Positions 45,553 through 54,376 of a stretch of DNA of 64,000 nt are shown piece by piece. Positions within the stretch are counted from its first letter, which is position 1. Each line of letters opens with the position of its first letter. The position numbers were made by a program, and so were the translations under genes. Under the pieces are notes generated by a model. It made no database searches. It saw only the letters and a program-made list of their open reading frames with translations, and was not told where the DNA came from. The stretch lies in assembly GCF_022953055.1 (NCBI RefSeq), contig NZ_JALJEJ010000001.1, forward strand, positions 558,001 to 622,000, written 5' to 3'. The DNA comes from Mucilaginibacter straminoryzae. GTDB taxonomy: Bacteria; Bacteroidota; Bacteroidia; Sphingobacteriales; Sphingobacteriaceae.

Positions 45553-48540
45553 TTAGAATGATGCGTTAATACCAAAAATGTAGGTACGGGTTTTTGGATA
45601 ATAGTTGTTGTTGTCGATACCCGGTGTCAGGCCGCCCATGTTAATCTCAGGGTCTATACCTTTGTATTTAGTAATAACAAAAAGGTTATTACCAGCCAGG
45701 TATAATCTCAGCTTTTTAATAGCGCTAACGTTGGTCTTGATGGTATAGCCAAGCGTAGCGTTATCCAGGCGCAGGTAAGAGCCGCTTTCCAGGTAACGGT
45801 CAGATACCAGGTAAGCGTTGATGTCACTGAAAGATTCACCCAGCGTAAACCGCGGGATATTCTGAAGTTTGGCATCTGCCGGGTTGTTCAAAGAAGCAAG
45901 GGTACCGTTCAGGATCTTGTTGCCATAAACACCTCTTACCAGGAAGTTCAGGTCGAAGTTTTTATAATAGAACGTGTTAGACCAGCCGTACATCATTTTT
46001 GGCTGGGCGCTGCCTGCATAGAACTGATCTGTAGTAAGCGGCTGCGTAGCAATGGTATTACCCGCGGCGTTTAGGTAGGTACTTACACCCTTGCTATTTT
46101 TGCCCATGTAGTGCCACAGGTAAAATGCACCTACCGGCAAACCGGCCTGAATGATCTGGCTGTAGTTGCCTGATTGCCCTTTTCCGCCTAACTGCGCCGT
46201 ATAAATGATCGGCTGGGTGGTAGATAGGCTTTCTACTACGTTTTTATTGTGCGAAACGTTGAAGGATGTTTTCCAGGTAAAGCTTCTGGTTTTAACGGCA
46301 GTAGCGTTCAACACCACCTCAATACCGGTATTTTTAACATTACCGGCGTTCACAGTTAAAGATGGATAAACGTATTGCGTTAAAGAAACCGGGGTATCAT
46401 AGATCAGGTCTGAAGTTTTCTTGATGTAGTAATCTACCGAACCGGTTAAACGGTTCTGGAACAAGCCGAAATCCAAACCAATGTTAGTGGTAGCGGTGCT
46501 TTCCCATTTCAGATCTGGGTTTTCATTCTGTATCGGGCCAATTGCATTTACAATATTTCCGTTATAGTAGAATTTGCTGCTGCTTTGGGTACCATATACT
46601 ACCAGTGCAGAATAAGCAGAGAAGCCGGTGCTGTTACCAGATTCGCCATAACCTACCCGCAGTTTCAGATCGCTGATGGTTGGGATGTTACGCATAAATT
46701 CTTCGCTGCTGATTCTCCATGCACCTGAAATGGCAGGGAATAAACCCCAGCGGTTGTTGATACCAAATGCAGAAGAACCATCACGACGTAAAGAGCCCTG
46801 GATCAGGTAACGGTCTGCAAATTGATACTGAACACGGCCGTAATAAGAGATCAGGCGCAGGATAGAGATTGGGTTGTTATCAAAAGCGATCTGCGAAACC
46901 GACGAAGGGTTAGAAAGGAATAAGTTGTTATAAGAAATGGCGTCGTTAGAAAAGTTCTGGGTTTGAACACCGAAACCATCGTTCACACGGTTCTGCTGAT
47001 ATGAGTAACCAGCCAGTAACTTGATGTTATGCTGACCAAAAGTACGGTCATAGTTGAAGTAAGACTCCAATACATCATTCGTGTTCAGGTATGAAGAACG
47101 TTTGGCCACACCATTTAAACCTACTGCCAGGCCAGACTGGCTGGTGATATAGCTGCCATAGTTATTCTGGTCGCGTTGGGTTGATCCGCTTAAGGTAAAC
47201 TTCAAGCCATCAATGATATTCACCTCTGCAATACCGTTAATCAGCGTTTTTTCGTTTTTCTGCTGAATGGTGTTATTGTTCAGTAACGAAAGCGGGTTTA
47301 ATGTACCGCTGCCAGTACGGGTATAGTTCTCTTTATAGCTGCCATCCGGGTTGAAAGGAGATACCGTTGGCAAATAAAACAGCATAGCCGGCAACACATA
47401 GCTTTGGGCGATGTCGTCTGAATTGCTTTTGCTGTCGGTTACGTTCAGGCTAAGTTTTAATCTGTCGTTAAAGAAGCGCTGGTTTACATACCCACGGATG
47501 ATGATCCGCTCTAAGTCAGTACGCTTTAAGATACCATTGTTCTTAAAGTAGTTAACGCTTGCACCATAATCAGAGCTTTTACCTGCACCACCATAAGATA
47601 TATTGTGGTTTTGTGAATAACCGGTACGCTCAATCAGGTCTTGCCATTTGGTGTCAGAGCCATCATCGTCTATCGGGTTTGCCAATGGTTTCTGGCCGTT
47701 GTCTGCTAAATACTTGCGCAGCTCTGGTGCGGTAAGCATGTCTATTTGTTTAGATACCTTGTTGATACTGCCGTAAGCGCTGTAATCTAGACGGGCCTGG
47801 CCAAGTTTTGCTCTTTTTGTAGTTACGATAATAACACCGTTAGCCGCTCTTGAACCGTAGATGGCGGTAGATGCTGCATCTTTCAATACGTCGATGCTCT
47901 CGATATCAGAAGGTGCAAGTACATCAATGGAAGCGCCGGGTACACCGTCTATTACATAGAACGGCTCCTGCGCGCCGTTGCCTGTTCTGAAAGTTGACGG
48001 GCCGCGTAGGATCACCGCAGGTTTTTGGTTAGGGTCGCCGCTTTGGGTTACGTTTAAACCCGCAACTTTACCCTGAAGTAATTCTGCAGGGGTGGTGATG
48101 ACACCCTGGTTGAAGTCTTCAGATTTCAGTGAGGTGATAGAACCGGTTACATCCTTTTTGCTGGCTGTACCATAACCAATCACGACTACATCTTTCAATG
48201 CTTTAGAGGTAGTTACCAGTGTAACGTTAATTACGCTTGTACCTTCCACTTTTTTCTCAATGGCTTCTGCACCGATAAAAGAAAAGTGAAGTATGGCGTT
48301 GTTCCCGCTTACAGGAATGCTGTAGCTGCCGTCTGCTTTGGTAAGGGTACCTAAGGAAGTTCCTTTAATAGTTACGGTAACGCCGGGAAGCGGTGAATTG
48401 GTTTCGTCTTTTACAACGCCCTTTATCGTGCGGGTCTGGGCATAACCAGAGGGGCTTTGCACAAGCACGGCCAAAGCCACCATCGCTGCCATTGCGACGC
48501 TATTAAATGGCTTTTTAAGTAAATAGTACACTTTTTTCAT
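45553..48540 (-). CDS. SusC/RagA-type TonB-linked outer-membrane transporter
   Basis: 995 aa. Signal peptide about 1-34, CarboxypepD_reg-like domain (TIKGVVKDETNSPLPGVTVTI), plug with VVVIGYGTASKKDVTGSI and VLKDAASTAIYGSRAANGVI, and a barrel ending with YIFGINASF. Together with SusD it binds and imports a ligand across the outer membrane. First gene of a four-gene operon with PI-PLC-like and PHP enzymes. There is no sigma/anti-sigma or HTCS regulator next to it. Confidence 0.93.
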   Translation of the reverse strand: MKKVYYLLKKPFNSVAMAAMVALAVLVQSPSGYAQTRTIKGVVKDETNSPLPGVTVTIKGTSLGTLTKADGSYSIPVSGNNAILHFSFIGAEAIEKKVEGTSVINVTLVTTSKALKDVVVIGYGTASKKDVTGSITSLKSEDFNQGVITTPAELLQGKVAGLNVTQSGDPNQKPAVILRGPSTFRTGNGAQEPFYVIDGVPGASIDVLAPSDIESIDVLKDAASTAIYGSRAANGVIIVTTKRAKLGQARLDYSAYGSINKVSKQIDMLTAPELRKYLADNGQKPLANPIDDDGSDTKWQDLIERTGYSQNHNISYGGAGKSSDYGASVNYFKNNGILKRTDLERIIIRGYVNQRFFNDRLKLSLNVTDSKSNSDDIAQSYVLPAMLFYLPTVSPFNPDGSYKENYTRTGSGTLNPLSLLNNNTIQQKNEKTLINGIAEVNIIDGLKFTLSGSTQRDQNNYGSYITSQSGLAVGLNGVAKRSSYLNTNDVLESYFNYDRTFGQHNIKLLAGYSYQQNRVNDGFGVQTQNFSNDAISYNNLFLSNPSSVSQIAFDNNPISILRLISYYGRVQYQFADRYLIQGSLRRDGSSAFGINNRWGLFPAISGAWRISSEEFMRNIPTISDLKLRVGYGESGNSTGFSAYSALVVYGTQSSSKFYYNGNIVNAIGPIQNENPDLKWESTATTNIGLDFGLFQNRLTGSVDYYIKKTSDLIYDTPVSLTQYVYPSLTVNAGNVKNTGIEVVLNATAVKTRSFTWKTSFNVSHNKNVVESLSTTQPIIYTAQLGGKGQSGNYSQIIQAGLPVGAFYLWHYMGKNSKGVSTYLNAAGNTIATQPLTTDQFYAGSAQPKMMYGWSNTFYYKNFDLNFLVRGVYGNKILNGTLASLNNPADAKLQNIPRFTLGESFSDINAYLVSDRYLESGSYLRLDNATLGYTIKTNVSAIKKLRLYLAGNNLFVITKYKGIDPEINMGGLTPGIDNNNYYPKTRTYIFGINASF

Positions 48541-49136
48541 GAATGATAATTGTTGGTGTTAACGCTGATTTATTGGATTTTGAAAAAATTAATAATGAGT
48601 ATCCTGTGCAATCCACCGATTGCCGTATTTTTAATAGCAATTATTAAATGCCACGAACGCTGTACAGCGGATTCGCATTAACAATAACTGTAAATTGCGA
48701 TAAGGTTAAAAATGCAGATTGAGCAATATCCTGAGCCGGAACTGAGCGCGTGGTTTGACTGGAAAAACAGGAGGATAGTCGGATATGATATTCTAAGCAC
48801 ACGTTTTTAGAACATTCGCGATCACTAATTTTTAAAGCACTGATTCCGGCATTCATAAACGCCTCAAAGATGAGGGTCTCTTATAACGAAAACTGTTATC
48901 TATTATTAAAAAATCATTAAAAGCTCTACTGTGGTGCGATAATGGTAATTATTATTAGTTAAAAATGAAATTGCTGTTAAATGATTGATTCATTCTGCCA
49001 GATAATCGAAATGAACATTTGATATAGTAAATTACACATTTGTGCTACAGATGATGTGGGTTATTCGGCATCTTAGCAACCGCTGCAATACCCACAAATT
49101 CTTGAATGAGCAGCAGACATTAATCTAATCAATGAG
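48541..49136. other. Divergent intergenic region, no gene seen
   Basis: About 600 bp separating the SusC operon (minus) from the GH43 gene (plus). AT-rich near the middle, with an AAATGAACATTT dyad near 49010-49021. A 70-codon minus-strand frame (48644-48856) is Ser/Cys-rich and unsupported. Presumed to contain both promoters. Confidence 0.5.
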
Positions 49137-50711
49137 ATGAGAAGAATAATACGCCATGCGGTACTTGCCTTATGCTTTTGTGTTACCTCGGTTTTGTGCC
49201 TGGCGCAAAAAGCGCATAATCCCGTGATATATGCAGACGTGCCGGATATGTCTATGATCCGGGTGGGAGACACCTATTACATGAGCAGTACTACCATGCA
49301 TATGAGCCCGGGTGTGCCTATTATGAAATCAAAAGACCTGGTGAACTGGCAAATGGTGAGCTACGCCTACCAAACGCTGGACGACATGGATGAACTGAAC
49401 CTGGTTAACGGAAAGAGCACCTATGGAAGAGGTTCATGGGCGAGTAGCCTGCGATACCACAACGGAACTTTTTATGTAAGCACCTTTGCGCAAACTACCG
49501 GCAAAACCTACATCTACACCACCAAGAATATTGAAAAAGGCCCATGGAAAGCCATTTCTTTTAAGCCTTCCATGCATGATCACTCCCTGTTTTTTGACGA
49601 TGACGGTAAAGTGTATATGGTTTTCGGCAGCGGCCGCATTATGCTTGCCGAGCTGAATGATAACCTTGATGGATTGAAACCGGATGTTAAACCGCAGGTG
49701 ATTATCGAGAATGCAAGCCTGGCGTCGGGCAGCAATATTGGTTTGCCTGCAGAAGGGTCTCAACTGTTTAAAGTAAACGGGAAATATTACCTGTTCAATA
49801 TTACCTGGCCGCGCGGTGGAATGCGGACGGTGATCGTCCACCGGGCAGACCATATTACAGGCCCGTACGAAGGGCGGACGGTATTGCAGGACAAGGGTGT
49901 GGCGCAGGGTGGCGTAATCAGCACTCCGAAAGGCGATTGGTATGCGTATTTGTTCCGCGATAATGGCGCCGTTGGGCGAATCCCTTACCTCGTACCCATG
50001 AAATGGGAGGATGGCTGGCCGGTGATCGGCATCAACGGAAAGGTGCCGGACACGCTCGATCTTCCTGCCAATAGATCGTTAATTCCGGGTATCGTCAATT
50101 CTGATGAATTTACCCGCAAATCTAAAGATGCACCATTGCCGCTGGTTTGGCAGTGGAACCACAACCCGGACAACCAGCTATGGTCTGTTACTGAAAGGCC
50201 GGGTTATTTAAGGTTGAAGACAGGACGGGTAGATACTTCTTTATTATTAGCAAGAAATACCCTCACCCAACGCACCTTCGGGCCAATGTGTTCGGCGGTA
50301 ACCGCGTTAGATGTAAAGGGTATGAAAGATGGGGATAGGGCAGGGCTGATGCTGTTGCAGAAGAAATACGGATGGATAGGTGTAAAAGCTGAAGATGGTA
50401 AAAAGTACCTGGTGGCAATCGACGCGCAGTCGGGTTCGCTGAAGGAAACCACAGGGGTAGAACTCAAATCTGAGAAGGTATACCTGAAGGCCGTATGCGA
50501 TTTCAGGGACCGTACCGATAAAGGCTATTTTTACTACAGTCTGGACGGTAAATCGTGGACACGCTTGGGTGATACGCTTCAGATGGTATACACCTTACCG
50601 CACTTTATGGGCTATCGTTTCGGGCTGTTTAACTACGCCACAAAAACACCCGGAGGCTTTGCCGACTTTGATTATTACCACTTGAGCGAACGCCCCGAAG
50701 AATTGCAATAG
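49137..50711 (+). CDS. GH43 beta-xylosidase/arabinofuranosidase with C-terminal beta-sandwich
   Basis: 524 aa. Signal peptide about 1-23. Five-bladed propeller: NPVIYADVPDMSMIRVGDTYYM (base D37), SMHDHSLFFDDDGKVYMVFG (D148), GLPAEGSQLFKVNGKYYLF (acid E206). C-terminal part about 315-515 is a GH43_C2/DUF1349-like sandwich. Fits subfamily 12-type enzymes on xylan side chains or xylo-oligosaccharides. 36 bp before the GH67 gene; the two form an operon. Confidence 0.85.
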   Translation: MRRIIRHAVLALCFCVTSVLCLAQKAHNPVIYADVPDMSMIRVGDTYYMSSTTMHMSPGVPIMKSKDLVNWQMVSYAYQTLDDMDELNLVNGKSTYGRGSWASSLRYHNGTFYVSTFAQTTGKTYIYTTKNIEKGPWKAISFKPSMHDHSLFFDDDGKVYMVFGSGRIMLAELNDNLDGLKPDVKPQVIIENASLASGSNIGLPAEGSQLFKVNGKYYLFNITWPRGGMRTVIVHRADHITGPYEGRTVLQDKGVAQGGVISTPKGDWYAYLFRDNGAVGRIPYLVPMKWEDGWPVIGINGKVPDTLDLPANRSLIPGIVNSDEFTRKSKDAPLPLVWQWNHNPDNQLWSVTERPGYLRLKTGRVDTSLLLARNTLTQRTFGPMCSAVTALDVKGMKDGDRAGLMLLQKKYGWIGVKAEDGKKYLVAIDAQSGSLKETTGVELKSEKVYLKAVCDFRDRTDKGYFYYSLDGKSWTRLGDTLQMVYTLPHFMGYRFGLFNYATKTPGGFADFDYYHLSERPEELQ

Positions 50712-50747
50712 ATCATTTTACAAACTTAATCAACCTTGATATTAGCG

Positions 50748-52910
50748 ATGAGAGTATCCCGCTTCATTTTATTTTTTATCGCAGCTTTCGCTTTTGCGAA
50801 CACGCTTAAAGCAGATAACGGTTATGAGCTTTGGCTTAAATATAAACACATACAAAACCCTGCTGTTGAAACCCGCTATCGAAGCCAGGTGAACGGTATC
50901 TATTTTCCGTCTAACACAGATCGCCTGCTGGTTGCCCGTAAAGAACTGGTCCGTGGTTTGGGTGGCTTGCTTAATATCCAACCTAAATTTGCATCAATAG
51001 ATCAAAGCAGCCTTATCGTGGGTACCATCCCTCAAACAGGCTGGGCAGGTCGTACAATTGACGCGTCTTCCATACAAACCATCGGTAACGAAGGGTACAT
51101 CATCAAAACAATAAAACAAAACGGTAAGAGCGTTATCCTGATTGCCGGAAATACGGATACCGGGGTGCTTTACGGTACTTTCGCTTTCTTGAAGTTAATG
51201 CAGACGGGTAAATCACTGGATAATCTAAATATTGTAGACTATCCTAAGACATCCTATCGCGTATTGGATCATTGGGATAATCCTGATCGCTCTGTTGAAC
51301 GGGGATACGCCGGCTTCTCTATCTGGAACTGGCATAAATTGCCGGGATACATCGACCCAAGGTATATTGATTATGCGCGAGCAAATGCGTCTGTTGGGAT
51401 TAACGGCTCTGTTCTGAATAACGTGAATGCGAATGTACAGATGCTTTCGCCGTTCTACCTGGCTAAGGTAAAAGCCCTGGCAGATGCGTTCAGGCCATAC
51501 GGTATCAGGGTTTACCTGGCGGTTAAATTTAGCAGCCCGGTAGAGTTGGGCGGGCTAAAAACCGCCGACCCTTTAGATACTGCAGTGCAACGCTGGTGGA
51601 AGAGCAAGGCTGATGAGATTTACCGCGCCATCCCCGATTTTGGCGGCTTCCTGGTGAAAGCAAATTCAGAGGGGCAGCCCGGCCCGCAAACTTACGGCCG
51701 CAACCATGCCGAGGGGGCGAACATGCTGGCGGATGCCGTTGCTCCGCATCATGGTATTGTAATGTGGCGCGCTTTTGTTTATGACCATAAAGTACCGGAT
51801 GACAGGGCAAAACAGGCTTATAATGAGTTTACGCCATTGGACGGAAAGTTTAGGCCAAATGTAATGGTGCAGGTAAAGAACGGCCCGATTGATTTTCAGC
51901 CACGCGAACCTTTCCACCCGCTTTTCGGTGCGCTGCCAAATACCCCAATTATGCTGGAAGTGCAGCTAACGCAGGAATATCTGGGCTTTTCCACCAACCT
52001 GGTTTATGAAGCCCCCTTGTTTAAAGAGGTACTCAATTCAGATACCTATGCCAATGGGAAAGGGACAACGGTTTCCAAAATTTTGCAGGGGAAATACAAT
52101 CCTAAGCTGATTACCGGGATGGCTGGTGTGGCTAACATAGGTACAGACCTTAATTGGTGCGGACACCCATTTGCGCAGGCCAATTGGTATTGCTTCGGCA
52201 GGCTGGCCTGGAACCCGGATCAGACATCGGCAGAAATTGCTGACGACTGGTTAAAGATGACCTTCACCAACGATCAGCGTTTTGTAGGGCCCGTTAAGCA
52301 GGAAATGCTGCAATCGAGAGAGAATACAGTTAATTATATGACACCTCTTGGCTTGCACCATATCATGAGCGCTAATGGCCATTACGGCCCCGGCCCGTGG
52401 ACGGATAACATCGGCCGTGCAGACTGGACAGCCGTTTACTACCATAAGGCAGATACGAACGGCGTAGGTTTCGACCGTACAGCTACAGGCAGTAACGCCC
52501 TGGGCCAGTATCGCCCGGAAGTTGCCAAGTACTATGGAGATCTTGCCACCTGCCCTGATGAGTATTTATTGTGGTTCCATCACTTAAGCTGGAATTATAA
52601 AATGCGGTCTGGCAAAACGCTCTGGGATGAAATGGTGCACCATTACTACGAAGGCGCAGATTCTGTAAAACACATGCAGCAGGTTTGGAACAGCGTGCAA
52701 CCGTATGTCGACCCTGAATTGCATGACGAGGTAAAACAACTGATGGCCGTACAATACGCGGAAGCCATCAGATGGAGAAATTCTTGTGTGCTTTATTTTC
52801 AGACATTCTCGCGCAAGCCTATCCCGGCAGTTTACCCGCAACCCGAACATGACTTGAGCTACTACCGCAGCCTGCGGTTTATGAACGTACCGGGCCAGGG
52901 AACAAATTAA
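50748..52910 (+). CDS. GH67 alpha-glucuronidase
   Basis: 720 aa from the ATG at 50748 (a TTG at 50736 is in frame but unlikely). Signal peptide about 1-22. N-terminal GH67 domain, then a TIM barrel with the diagnostic GFLVKANSEGQPGP (acid Glu), VQVKNGPIDFQPREPFHPLFG (base Asp) and LEVQLTQEYLGF (Glu), and a C-terminal helical domain. It removes (4-O-methyl)glucuronic acid from the non-reducing end of xylo-oligosaccharides. Product of GH10 action is its usual substrate, and a GH10 gene is in the same locus. Confidence 0.93.
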   Translation: MRVSRFILFFIAAFAFANTLKADNGYELWLKYKHIQNPAVETRYRSQVNGIYFPSNTDRLLVARKELVRGLGGLLNIQPKFASIDQSSLIVGTIPQTGWAGRTIDASSIQTIGNEGYIIKTIKQNGKSVILIAGNTDTGVLYGTFAFLKLMQTGKSLDNLNIVDYPKTSYRVLDHWDNPDRSVERGYAGFSIWNWHKLPGYIDPRYIDYARANASVGINGSVLNNVNANVQMLSPFYLAKVKALADAFRPYGIRVYLAVKFSSPVELGGLKTADPLDTAVQRWWKSKADEIYRAIPDFGGFLVKANSEGQPGPQTYGRNHAEGANMLADAVAPHHGIVMWRAFVYDHKVPDDRAKQAYNEFTPLDGKFRPNVMVQVKNGPIDFQPREPFHPLFGALPNTPIMLEVQLTQEYLGFSTNLVYEAPLFKEVLNSDTYANGKGTTVSKILQGKYNPKLITGMAGVANIGTDLNWCGHPFAQANWYCFGRLAWNPDQTSAEIADDWLKMTFTNDQRFVGPVKQEMLQSRENTVNYMTPLGLHHIMSANGHYGPGPWTDNIGRADWTAVYYHKADTNGVGFDRTATGSNALGQYRPEVAKYYGDLATCPDEYLLWFHHLSWNYKMRSGKTLWDEMVHHYYEGADSVKHMQQVWNSVQPYVDPELHDEVKQLMAVQYAEAIRWRNSCVLYFQTFSRKPIPAVYPQPEHDLSYYRSLRFMNVPGQGTN

Positions 52911-52938
52911 CTACCCGGATCAAATAATAATGAAAAAG

Positions 52939-52971
52939 GCAATAAGCGCGGTTAATTAGCGGCGCTTATTG
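52939..52971. terminator. Bidirectional terminator between convergent GH67 and GH43 genes
   Basis: CAATAAGCGC pairs with GCGCTTATTG around a loop of about 12 nt (52940-52949 and 52962-52971); its right arm overlaps the stop of the minus-strand GH43 gene. Confidence 0.65.
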
Positions 52972-54339
52972 TTTAAACTGCCACCAGTCGAAGTTAAAAA
53001 GGTCTGTCCCTGTTCCTTTGAAAACAAAGTAAACGTCATGGATACCTTTTACTTTCTCTACAGTAGCTTGCTGAATGTTGTAAGTTTCTAAGCCACCAGT
53101 TGGCTGAATTTTGCAGGTACCGATCAGTTTTCCATCCTTCCCATCGATACGGATTTCTATCTGTCCGCCTTTCTCTTTTGCGGCAACGTTAGCGCTAAAT
53201 GAACGTGCGCCGTTGCGGAAATCTAAACTTCTTACTTTGATATAATCGCCGTTGCTGATGTCGGTCACAAAGATTCTTCCTGCATCGTTGCGGCCAATTT
53301 CAATGCCCTCTTCCCAGGCAATGGTTTCTGCCTCGATGCGCCGGTAAGGGTTCAGGTTCGAAACACTTTTTATAATCCCTTCCGTAGTAGGGGTAATTAC
53401 CGGGATGCTGCCATCCGGGTTGAAATGGATTTCTTCTGCACAAACAGACCTGTCGAAACCTCCGCCACCAGGCAAAGCGCCATTGTGATAGAACAGGTAG
53501 GTGCGGCCTTTATAATCTATCAGGCCGGGGTGGTTGGTAAATGCGCCGCCTTTTTTAATCTCGTGCATAATGGTATCCCGGTATATCCAAGGGCCTGTAG
53601 CGCTTTTGGCAGTTGAGTAAGCCAAGTGTTCGGGTACACCTCCAGCGGGGTAAAGCAGGTAGTAAAGCCCTTTGCGTTTGTATAACCACGGCCCTTCTTC
53701 ATAGGCCGACGGTCTTTTATCTGCATTCTTAATCCGGAAGTGGAAGCCTTCCTTCGTTAAAGGGACTTTTATAATTCCGGTTTTTTGATCAAACGAGGTC
53801 ATGTCGGGGTTTAGTTTCACGTACCATAGATCAGGGTTGCCCCAATAAAGGTAAGCCTGACCGTCATCATCAATAAAAACAGTCGGATCGATGTCGCCGC
53901 CGCTGTTCGATACTAAGGGCTTACCCAGGGCGTCTTTAAATGGGCCGGTCGGGCTATCAGATACGGCAACCCCAATAGCCATTCGGTTGGTCGTTTTTTC
54001 TTTGGTGCAGATGTACCAGTAAAACTTCCCATTCCTTGGGATGGTTTGTGCAGCCCAAGCGTCACCTTTAGACCATTCGAAGGTACCAGTAGACAGCGGC
54101 GAGCCGCGATCCGTCCAGTTCACCATATCTGTAGTAGAGAAGATGTGCCAGTCTTTCATGGTAAACCAGGTAGATTTATCTTCATCATGCCCGGTGTACA
54201 AAAAAAGCGTGTCTTTATAAACCATTGGTGCAGGGTCTGCAGTGTAAATGGTTTGTATGATAGGATTTTGTGCAAAAGCAGTTGCTGCTGCGAACATAGC
54301 GGAACAGGTTAATGCAGTTGACCGGAATATTTTAATCAT
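52966..54339 (-). CDS. GH43 arabinofuranosidase/xylosidase with CBM6
   Basis: 457 aa. Signal peptide about 1-24. Propeller with TADPAPMVYKDTLFLYTG (base D35), GGDIDPTVFIDDDGQAYLYWG (D151) and YEEGPWLYKRKGLYYLLY (acid E215). CBM6-like C-terminus about 330-457 (RRIEAETIAWEEGIE..DGKLIGTC), which binds xylan chains. Third gene of GH43-GH3-GH43 (minus strand), 37 bp after the GH3 stop. Confidence 0.87.
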   Translation of the reverse strand: MIKIFRSTALTCSAMFAAATAFAQNPIIQTIYTADPAPMVYKDTLFLYTGHDEDKSTWFTMKDWHIFSTTDMVNWTDRGSPLSTGTFEWSKGDAWAAQTIPRNGKFYWYICTKEKTTNRMAIGVAVSDSPTGPFKDALGKPLVSNSGGDIDPTVFIDDDGQAYLYWGNPDLWYVKLNPDMTSFDQKTGIIKVPLTKEGFHFRIKNADKRPSAYEEGPWLYKRKGLYYLLYPAGGVPEHLAYSTAKSATGPWIYRDTIMHEIKKGGAFTNHPGLIDYKGRTYLFYHNGALPGGGGFDRSVCAEEIHFNPDGSIPVITPTTEGIIKSVSNLNPYRRIEAETIAWEEGIEIGRNDAGRIFVTDISNGDYIKVRSLDFRNGARSFSANVAAKEKGGQIEIRIDGKDGKLIGTCKIQPTGGLETYNIQQATVEKVKGIHDVYFVFKGTGTDLFNFDWWQFKQ

Positions 54340-54376
54340 ATCAGTTAAACAGGATATGTTGTGTAAAAGGTAAATG

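Noticed and set aside
48644..48856. 70-codon minus-strand frame in the SusC/GH43 intergenic region
   Set aside because: Ser/Cys-rich, no ribosome-binding site, no similarity recognised; likely chance.
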